Source of the DNA: Bacteroidales bacterium
GTDB taxonomy: Bacteria; Bacteroidota; Bacteroidia; Bacteroidales; F082
Length of the DNA stretch: 58,687 nucleotides
NCBI GenBank assembly: GCA_016285355.1
Contig: JAEEQP010000024.1
Coordinates: forward strand, 1-58,687
Reading direction: 5' to 3'
Shown in pieces: positions 52,866-58,687 of this stretch. The notes beneath the pieces are model-generated. The model saw only the letters and a list, made by a program, of their open reading frames with translations. It did no database searches and was not told where the DNA came from. The translations under genes were made by a program, and so were the position numbers. Numbering within the stretch: the stretch's first letter is position 1; every line of letters starts with the position of its first letter.

Positions 52866-55800
52866 ATGAGCCTACAAAGAACAGCAGTAAATAATCCGGT
52901 GACGACGGCCTTAGTGTTTGTCGCCATCGCCATTTTCGGCATTTTCTCCCTGATGAACCTCTCCATCAACCAGTTACCTGACATGGAGACCAACTTCATC
53001 ATGGTGATGACCTCCTATCCAGGAGCCAGTGCCGCCGATATTGAGACCAACATTTCCAAGACTTTGGAGAACACACTGAATGCCGTCCCCGACCTGAAGC
53101 ACCTCTCATCAACTTCACGTGAGAACACCTCAGTGCTTTCCTTGGAGTTTGAGAGCGGCATCGACATCGAGACCGCCACCAACAACGTGCGTGACAAAAT
53201 CGATGTGGTCAGAAACTACCTGCCCGACGGTGCGACCAACCCTGTCCTGTTCAAGTTCAACGCCGAGGACATGCCCATCATGCTCCTTAGTGTAACCGCA
53301 GAAGAGAGTCTGCCCGCCTTGGACAAAATCATTGAAGACCGCATCACTACACCTTTAGCACGTGTGAGCGGCGTAGGTACAGTGGGTGCCAATGGCGCAC
53401 CGAAGCGTGAAATCCAAGTCTATGTCGACCCGAACAAGCTTGAGGCCTACAACCTGACCTTGGAGAGTATTTCCAACACTTTGGCCACCGAAAACCGCAA
53501 TGTGCCCGCTGGTTACATCGACATCGGCTCCAATAGCTACAGCCTGCGTATCCAAAAAGAGTTTACCTCGGCCAAGGAGATGGAAGACGTCATCGTCGGC
53601 TCACGCGGCACTGCACCTATTTATCTGCGCGACGTGGCTACCGTCATCGACGGATCGGAGGAACGCATCCAGGAGTCGTTCAGCAATGGCCGCCAAGGTG
53701 CCACCATCATGATTCAGAAACAAACCGACGCCAATGCTGTCAACGTTATCAAGGGTATTAAAAAGCAACTGAAACAAATTGAACCTACCTTGCCTTCAGA
53801 TGTCAAGTTGAGCATCATTGTTGATGGCTCCACTTCCATTCAAAACACCATTAATAACCTGCGAGACACCATTTTCATCACCTTCATCTTGGTGATGCTA
53901 GTTGTGTTCGTCTTTTTGGGTCGTTGGCGTGCCACCTTTATCATTGTGTTGGCCATCCCGATTTCACTGTTGGCTTCGTTGATTTACCTGTTTGCCACCG
54001 GCAACACGCTGAACATCATTTCCATGTCCTCACTGACCATTGCCATCGGTATGGTGGTGGACGATGCCATCGTGGTGTTGGAGAACATCACCACACATAT
54101 CGAACGTGGCTCGAAGCCCAAGGAGGCTGCAGTACATGCCACCCAAGAGGTGCAACTCTCCGTTATCGCTTCCACTTTGACCATGTTGGCGGTGTTCCTG
54201 CCCTTGACGATGATTAAGGGTACCACAGGCGTGATGTTCAAGCAGTTGGGTTGGATTGTGTCCATCATCATGATTGTTTCCACCACTGGTGCATTAACCT
54301 TGGTACCGATGATGTGTTCCAAGATGCTGGTGATGAACCCGCACCAGAGCAAGTTCCACAAAGCCCTCTTCCGCCCCATCAACAAAGGTTTGGATGCCAT
54401 CAGCAACGGCTATGCCCGCCTTATCAACTGGTGCCTTGGCCATCGCAAGGTGATTGTTTTCAGTATATTGGCAGCATTCGTCTTGTCCATTGTCTTCCTT
54501 GCTCCGACCTTGAAGACTGAAATGATGCCCACGATGGACGAAGGCCGTCTGAGCATCAACATCGAACTGCCGACGGGTACGGGACAGGATGTCACTGGTG
54601 CTCTCGCCAAGAGTCTTGCTGAAGACTTCATGCAGATTCCCGAAGTGAAAATTTGCAACTATAGTTTCGGTCAAGCCGACTCTGACAACGCCTTTGCTTC
54701 AATGCGCAGCAACGGCACGCACATCATGTCTTTCAACCTCCGTCTTGGCACCAAGACCGAACGTCGCAAGGCAGGGTTGCGCATGACCAGCGAGGTGGCT
54801 GATGAGATCCGCACCAAACTCAACGCCATGCCCGAAATCAAGAAAGCCAATGTCAGCCAAGGTATGGGCGGCATGGGTGGCATGAGCACTGTGCAGGTTG
54901 AAGTATATGGTTACGATTTCACCACCACCGACAATGTGGCTAACGAAATTGCGCAAAAACTTCGCGACCGAGGTATCCTGCAAGTTATTGTGGGTCGTGA
55001 CGAATACACGCCTGAATATCAAGTTGATTTCGACCGCGAGAAACTCGCCCTCAACGGCTTGAACAGCACCACGGCAGCCACTTACGTCAAGAACCGCATC
55101 AACGGCTCGGTAGGTTCTTACTACCGCGAGGACGGTGAGGAATACGACATCCGCGTGCGTTATGCTCCCGAGTTCCGCAAAAGCGTGGAAGACATCGAAG
55201 ACATCAAGATTTACAACAGCTACGGACAGCCAGTCCGCGTCGGCGACCTTGGCGAAGTGGTCGAGTCATTGACACCGCCTCAAATCCAGCGTAAGGACCG
55301 TGAGCGTATGGTAAGTGTCACTGCCGTCGTCGGCAAGGGACAAGTGCTGAGTGATGTGGTGAAGATGTGCGAGGAAGTCATCGATGACACTGATATCCCC
55401 GCCGAGATTATGACCAAAATCGCCGGTGACTATGAAACCCAGCAGGAGATGTTCAGTGACCTGCTCACTTTGCTCATCCTCATCATCATTTTGGTTTACA
55501 TTGTGATGGCCTCGCAGTTCGAGAACCTGATGAAGCCTTTTGTCATCATGTTCTCCGTGCCTTTCACCTTCACTGGTGTGCTGCTCGGTCTGTGGGCTAC
55601 CAACACCGCCTTGGGTGCCATGGCCTTCGTCGGTGTCTTGATTCTGATGGGTATCGTCGTGAAGAACGGTATCGTGCTCATCGACTACATCACCCTCTTG
55701 GAAGAGCGTGGTGTCGATGTCAAGGAAGCCACTGTGAGAGCAGCCCGCTCGCGTCTGCGTCCTATCTTGATGACCACGCTGACCACTGTCTTGGGTATGA

Positions 55801-56000
55801 TTCCTTTGGCCATCGGTCGCGGCGAAGGTGCCGAGATGTGGAACTCGCTGGGTATCACTGTCGCCTGGGGCTTGACGGTATCAACTCTCATTACCTTATT
55901 ATTAATACCTGCCTTGTACTGCTCGCTTGAAACCCGGGCCGTGCGCCGCAAGGAACGCAAGGCATTGGAAGCCTTAACGAAAACTGAAAACATCCGATAA
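52866..56000 (+). CDS. RND efflux pump inner-membrane permease (AcrB/MexB-type)
   Basis: A 1044-residue proton-driven exporter. It has the two-fold RND layout: TM1 (TALVFVAIAIFGIFSLMNLSINQLP), the first periplasmic porter region, TM2-6 with GMVVDDAIVVLENITTHIERG around residue 395 (proton-relay Asp pair in TM4), TM7 and the second porter region, then TM8-12 (GVLILMGIVVKNGIVLIDYI, MTTLTTVLGMIPLAIGRGEGAEMW). A Gly/Met-rich MGGMGGMSTVQVEVYGYD occurs near residue 670. It is co-transcribed with the tolC-type and adaptor genes, despite REP insertions between them, and with the PII-like gene 2 bases downstream. Substrates are unknown. It corresponds in order to PG0540. Confidence 0.95.
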   Translation: MSLQRTAVNNPVTTALVFVAIAIFGIFSLMNLSINQLPDMETNFIMVMTSYPGASAADIETNISKTLENTLNAVPDLKHLSSTSRENTSVLSLEFESGIDIETATNNVRDKIDVVRNYLPDGATNPVLFKFNAEDMPIMLLSVTAEESLPALDKIIEDRITTPLARVSGVGTVGANGAPKREIQVYVDPNKLEAYNLTLESISNTLATENRNVPAGYIDIGSNSYSLRIQKEFTSAKEMEDVIVGSRGTAPIYLRDVATVIDGSEERIQESFSNGRQGATIMIQKQTDANAVNVIKGIKKQLKQIEPTLPSDVKLSIIVDGSTSIQNTINNLRDTIFITFILVMLVVFVFLGRWRATFIIVLAIPISLLASLIYLFATGNTLNIISMSSLTIAIGMVVDDAIVVLENITTHIERGSKPKEAAVHATQEVQLSVIASTLTMLAVFLPLTMIKGTTGVMFKQLGWIVSIIMIVSTTGALTLVPMMCSKMLVMNPHQSKFHKALFRPINKGLDAISNGYARLINWCLGHRKVIVFSILAAFVLSIVFLAPTLKTEMMPTMDEGRLSINIELPTGTGQDVTGALAKSLAEDFMQIPEVKICNYSFGQADSDNAFASMRSNGTHIMSFNLRLGTKTERRKAGLRMTSEVADEIRTKLNAMPEIKKANVSQGMGGMGGMSTVQVEVYGYDFTTTDNVANEIAQKLRDRGILQVIVGRDEYTPEYQVDFDREKLALNGLNSTTAATYVKNRINGSVGSYYREDGEEYDIRVRYAPEFRKSVEDIEDIKIYNSYGQPVRVGDLGEVVESLTPPQIQRKDRERMVSVTAVVGKGQVLSDVVKMCEEVIDDTDIPAEIMTKIAGDYETQQEMFSDLLTLLILIIILVYIVMASQFENLMKPFVIMFSVPFTFTGVLLGLWATNTALGAMAFVGVLILMGIVVKNGIVLIDYITLLEERGVDVKEATVRAARSRLRPILMTTLTTVLGMIPLAIGRGEGAEMWNSLGITVAWGLTVSTLITLLLIPALYCSLETRAVRRKERKALEALTKTENIR

Positions 56001-56002
56001 CC

Positions 56003-56296
56003 ATGAAAGCGATACTAATCACATACAACCAAGCCTACTACGACGAAATTGCCGCTGTACTCAATAATAACGGTGTCAAAGGTTTTACTGAATGGAACGA
56101 AATCAAGGGGCACGGTAGCGAAACTGGCGAACCGCACTACGGCACTCACGCCTGGCCGACCTTGAACAACGCCATCATCAGCATTGTCGAAGACGACAAG
56201 GTGGACGGCATCCTCAACCAACTGCACGAAAAAGACCTCAAGACCCCGGATTTAGGCTTGAGGGCTTTTAGCTGGAATGTTGAGAAGATGATTTAA
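56003..56296 (+). CDS. PII-like transporter-associated protein (PG0541-type)
   Basis: A 97-residue protein following the permease by 2 bases. MKAILITYNQAYYDEIAAVLNNNGVKGFTEWNEIKGHGSETGEPHYGTHAWP and ISIVEDDKVDGILNQLHEKD have the beta-alpha-beta repeat and T-loop-like segment of PII-like small trimers, and match in position and style P. gingivalis PG0541, which lies at the end of the same operon. Proteins of this type may sense small molecules or metals and act on the pump. That is inference. No PII nucleotide-binding signature is obvious. Confidence 0.82.
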   Translation: MKAILITYNQAYYDEIAAVLNNNGVKGFTEWNEIKGHGSETGEPHYGTHAWPTLNNAIISIVEDDKVDGILNQLHEKDLKTPDLGLRAFSWNVEKMI

Positions 56297-56314
56297 ACGA
56301 ACGACGACCTTCAC

Positions 56315-56341
56315 GCATAATGATATATCGCCTTATGCTTT
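56315..56341 (+). terminator. Weak hairpin at the end of the efflux operon
   Basis: gcataa (56315-56320) and ttatgc (56333-56338) form a 6-bp stem with a 12-base loop, followed by four T. It lies in the gap between the efflux operon and the convergent receptor gene. Confidence 0.3.
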
Positions 56342-56363
56342 TGGCGGCCTGAGAACCTAAAGT

Positions 56364-58687
56364 TCATAAAGGCTGTCCCATTTGACTTTGGTCAGATTGC
56401 AGTCGGTTCTTTCTCAGACTATGTTTCTTGCTGTGAATCTGCTGACCATCCATTTCCGTTCGGCCTATGCGCCAGTTGAGACCGAAACTGATATAACGGC
56501 TGGTGATTGTGCTCTTACTGTTGGAAGGGTTGTAAGGATTGACACTTTCGCCACCACTTTGAACGGTATTGAAAATGTCGTTGGCGTTGAGGAACAGCGA
56601 TAGGTGGCGGTCGAAGAGGTCTGTGCTTATACCACAATCGATGGTGAAGTAGGGATTGACCTCTGCCAACAGGGTCTGTGTGCGGCTGCGATAGACAGCA
56701 TTGGTGAACACTTGCAAGCCATCGAACCATTTGCTGTTATTGTGTTCCCATAGCTTTGCCCAGAAATTGAGCCGTAAAGAGTAGCAAAGCATCTCACTTT
56801 CAGCCCATTGTTCAGGTCGGTATTGCACGCGATAATAGTCATCGAAAAGGTTGGCGTAGAAACGGATGTTCATGAAGTCGGCGGGTCGTAGGGTGGCGTT
56901 CAATCCGAGGCCGCCATTGCGGGCAGTACCGATGTTGAACGGTTGACTGAAGGCTACGATACGACCGAACTGGTCGCAGTAGGCCACATCGGTGAGGGTG
57001 CCTGTCTGGTCGCGCATTGAGTTATACCATGCGTTGATGCCGATGCTGCCGAGATGGTCGAAGTAACGCTCCCATCCGAGTTCGAGGTTGTCTGTGTAGC
57101 CTTTGTGCAGGTCGGGGTTGCCAGTACTGTAATTGTCGTAGCCGTAAACAGTGAAGTTTGTAAGTTGAGTGGCGTTGGGAGGCATGACATAATGTGTGTA
57201 GCTGAATGTAAAGTTATGCATCGACTCAGTACTGTACGAGGCGTGAACAGTGGGACTGAAAGTGAGGTAATGTTTCTGCACATTGCTACTGTCAGCATTT
57301 GGATATTGCAGGCGATACCAGACGTTGTCAGCACTCAAAGAGGCTCCAAGGGTGAAATGGCCGAAATGATGCTCGGCACCTGCGTAGAACGAGAGCTCAT
57401 AGGTACCGTTGGTGTAGGAATAGCTGCGTAGCGAGTCAGTAAGACCATTGTTGGTTTCGCTCACTTCTTTGCGTTCTGGCGAAAAGTCAGCCATGATGCC
57501 CAAGTCCACCTCGCCATCCTCGTTGTAGGGTAGCGCGATGTCGGCCGTGATACCATGCCATTGCGAGGGATTGAGTGTCGTCCGCTGGCGGTCAAAATCA
57601 AGATTCGTGAGGTTATCGAAGATGCGAATATCCCTTGCAAAGGAACGGTTTCGTGTTAGTGTGCCAGTGTAGTCAACAAAGAGCATCCCACCCATCGTAT
57701 CGAGTTTCTTTTCCAACATCACGCCATAGGCGATATCAGCCAACAAGCTATTGCTACGCACCTCCTCATTGTAGAAATAACGTCCTGGGGAGAAGAGATA
57801 CTCGGTGCGCTCGGTGCGGTTGGCATGGGTACTCTTGTCCTGTGTAACGGAAGTCCAAAGCCAGAGATTGACCAACGTGTTGGTGTCGATGTTGTAGTCA
57901 AAATCAAGTCCGAGGTTGCCACTTATTGTGGAATTCTTACTGTGTCCCTTGCTTTTGATGATGGACGAGAGCTTGCTGTTGGGTGCCAGCAAACGGCTGT
58001 TGTTAATGGTGTCGCCACGATAGTTGTTATAATCGCCGCTGGCAAAGACATTGAAACGTACTTTTTCGTTGCTCCACACATAGTCCACCCAGGGACCGAC
58101 TTGAGGCCTGCTGCTGGCGTTGAGGCCGATGCAGAGCATTTCGTTTCGTTTCACTTTGGCAGTCGTGACGATGTTGATTACACAATTCTGCGTGTGGTAC
58201 TTGGCCGAAGGGTGGGCAATGACCTCTATGCGCTGCAATGTGCCGGCGGGCAGCGACTTGAGGTACTGCTTGAGGCTTTCGGCCTTGAGGTGCGACGGCT
58301 TGTCGTTGATCCAAATCGTCACCTCTGCACCACCACGATATTTGATGTTGCCTTCGGCATCCACCTCCACGCCCGGGGCATTCTGCAAAGCGTCGGTAGC
58401 ATTGCCGCTCTGCACGCTGGGGTCGTCGCTCACGTTGTAGTATACCTTCTCGCCATCGGCTGAGTAGACGGGGCGCATTGCTGTCACTTGCACCTCATTC
58501 AGTGAAGTGGAAATCGGCTCCATTTCGATGACTCCAAGGCTTTGGTCAGTACGGAGGTCAACAGGTTGCCAATACTTTTTGTACCCCACGCAACTCACGC
58601 GAAGCACATAAGAACCAGTCACAACGTCTTTGAAACAAAACTCACCTTTGTCATCGCTCGTCGCACCATAGGCGAACACACTATCGG
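56364..58687 (-). CDS. TonB-dependent receptor-like outer-membrane barrel (OMP_b-brl_3 type), 5' end cut by window edge
   Basis: The frame is open to the right edge, and codons for Asp-Ser precede the first GTG at 58677-58679, so the signal peptide and start lie outside. About 773 residues are visible. Residues about 1-60 are a CarboxypepD_reg-like domain (GEFCFKDVVTGSYVLRVSCVGYKKY), and 60-170 a plug-like region (ATDALQNAPGVEVDAEGNIKYRGGAEVTIWINDKP, LPAGTLQRIEVIAHPSAKYHTQNCVINIVT). The barrel follows, with aromatic strands and FGLNWRIG near the end. The plug sequence VIAHPSAKYxxxNxxxxINIVTxK is typical of the OMP_b-brl_3 family. A short basic tail (about 30 residues) follows the last strand. 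The ligand is unknown. Confidence 0.85.
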   Translation of the reverse strand, partial: DSVFAYGATSDDKGEFCFKDVVTGSYVLRVSCVGYKKYWQPVDLRTDQSLGVIEMEPISTSLNEVQVTAMRPVYSADGEKVYYNVSDDPSVQSGNATDALQNAPGVEVDAEGNIKYRGGAEVTIWINDKPSHLKAESLKQYLKSLPAGTLQRIEVIAHPSAKYHTQNCVINIVTTAKVKRNEMLCIGLNASSRPQVGPWVDYVWSNEKVRFNVFASGDYNNYRGDTINNSRLLAPNSKLSSIIKSKGHSKNSTISGNLGLDFDYNIDTNTLVNLWLWTSVTQDKSTHANRTERTEYLFSPGRYFYNEEVRSNSLLADIAYGVMLEKKLDTMGGMLFVDYTGTLTRNRSFARDIRIFDNLTNLDFDRQRTTLNPSQWHGITADIALPYNEDGEVDLGIMADFSPERKEVSETNNGLTDSLRSYSYTNGTYELSFYAGAEHHFGHFTLGASLSADNVWYRLQYPNADSSNVQKHYLTFSPTVHASYSTESMHNFTFSYTHYVMPPNATQLTNFTVYGYDNYSTGNPDLHKGYTDNLELGWERYFDHLGSIGINAWYNSMRDQTGTLTDVAYCDQFGRIVAFSQPFNIGTARNGGLGLNATLRPADFMNIRFYANLFDDYYRVQYRPEQWAESEMLCYSLRLNFWAKLWEHNNSKWFDGLQVFTNAVYRSRTQTLLAEVNPYFTIDCGISTDLFDRHLSLFLNANDIFNTVQSGGESVNPYNPSNSKSTITSRYISFGLNWRIGRTEMDGQQIHSKKHSLRKNRLQSDQSQMGQPL

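Overview
The window looks like a chromosomal piece of a member of the Bacteroidota, most likely order Bacteroidales. The evidence is the 288-residue primary sigma factor of the Bacteroidota type, many promoters of the TTTG-N19-TAnnTTTG form, a secreted repeat protein with a type IX secretion (T9SS) C-terminal sorting domain, Oar-like and OMP_b-brl_3-like TonB-dependent receptors, a DUF349 protein, and an RND efflux operon with the same gene order as Porphyromonas gingivalis PG0538-PG0541. No phage, plasmid or intact insertion sequence was seen. Most of the window is ordinary housekeeping chromosome with a few accessory islands.

Layout. 0-1.1 kb: end-truncated M64 (IgA-protease family) metallopeptidase. 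1.2-7.2 kb: galactose block (galactokinase, sugar-1-phosphate nucleotidyltransferase, aldose 1-epimerase, sugar/proton symporter) followed by a lipid-linked oligosaccharide flippase. 7.4-9.3 kb: topoisomerase IV subunit B. 9.4-13.5 kb: two nucleotidyltransferase-type toxin-antitoxin-like modules (HEPN/MNT and DUF6922/AbiEii-like) on either side of a prolyl oligopeptidase lipoprotein. 13.5-18.9 kb: cell-envelope proteins, a metallophosphoesterase lipoprotein and a T9SS cargo protein with five exact-period 219-bp repeats. 18.9-22.1 kb: superoxide dismutase, primary sigma factor and HtrA protease. 22.2-27.2 kb: GNAT acetyltransferase, MltG, phosphohexomutase, TPR lipoprotein, MORN-type protein and RecR. 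27.2-33.6 kb: a small basic protein, phosphoglucosamine mutase, then a mutL-rhomboid-nuclease-fold operon and a lipoprotein. 33.9-43.3 kb: two paralogous Oar-like TonB receptors flanking an exported LPP20/NTF2-like protein. The second receptor carries two PEGA domains in place of the usual N-terminal domain. 43.4-48.1 kb: DUF349 protein, tRNA-Ser and tRNA-Pro, a YegP-type protein and a LytS/LytTR two-component pair. 48.3-50.1 kb: a remnant of an Rpn-type nuclease and a DUF234-type ATPase. 50.3-56.3 kb: tripartite RND efflux pump with a PII-like small protein. 56.4 kb to the edge: a TonB-receptor-like outer-membrane barrel, truncated.

The most unusual material is the 37.4-43.3 kb operon. It has an exported adaptor-like protein, then a PEGA-TonB-receptor fusion whose AT-rich first third meets a typical receptor barrel at about 40.37 kb. 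Other signals not explained by the genes are 8-nt-period A/T-rich leaders directly before at least five start codons, four distinct families of intergenic palindromic repeats, and operator-like repeat clusters in front of the 86-codon basic protein and the DUF234 ATPase. All assignments come from reading the sequence and remembered family motifs; no database search was run.
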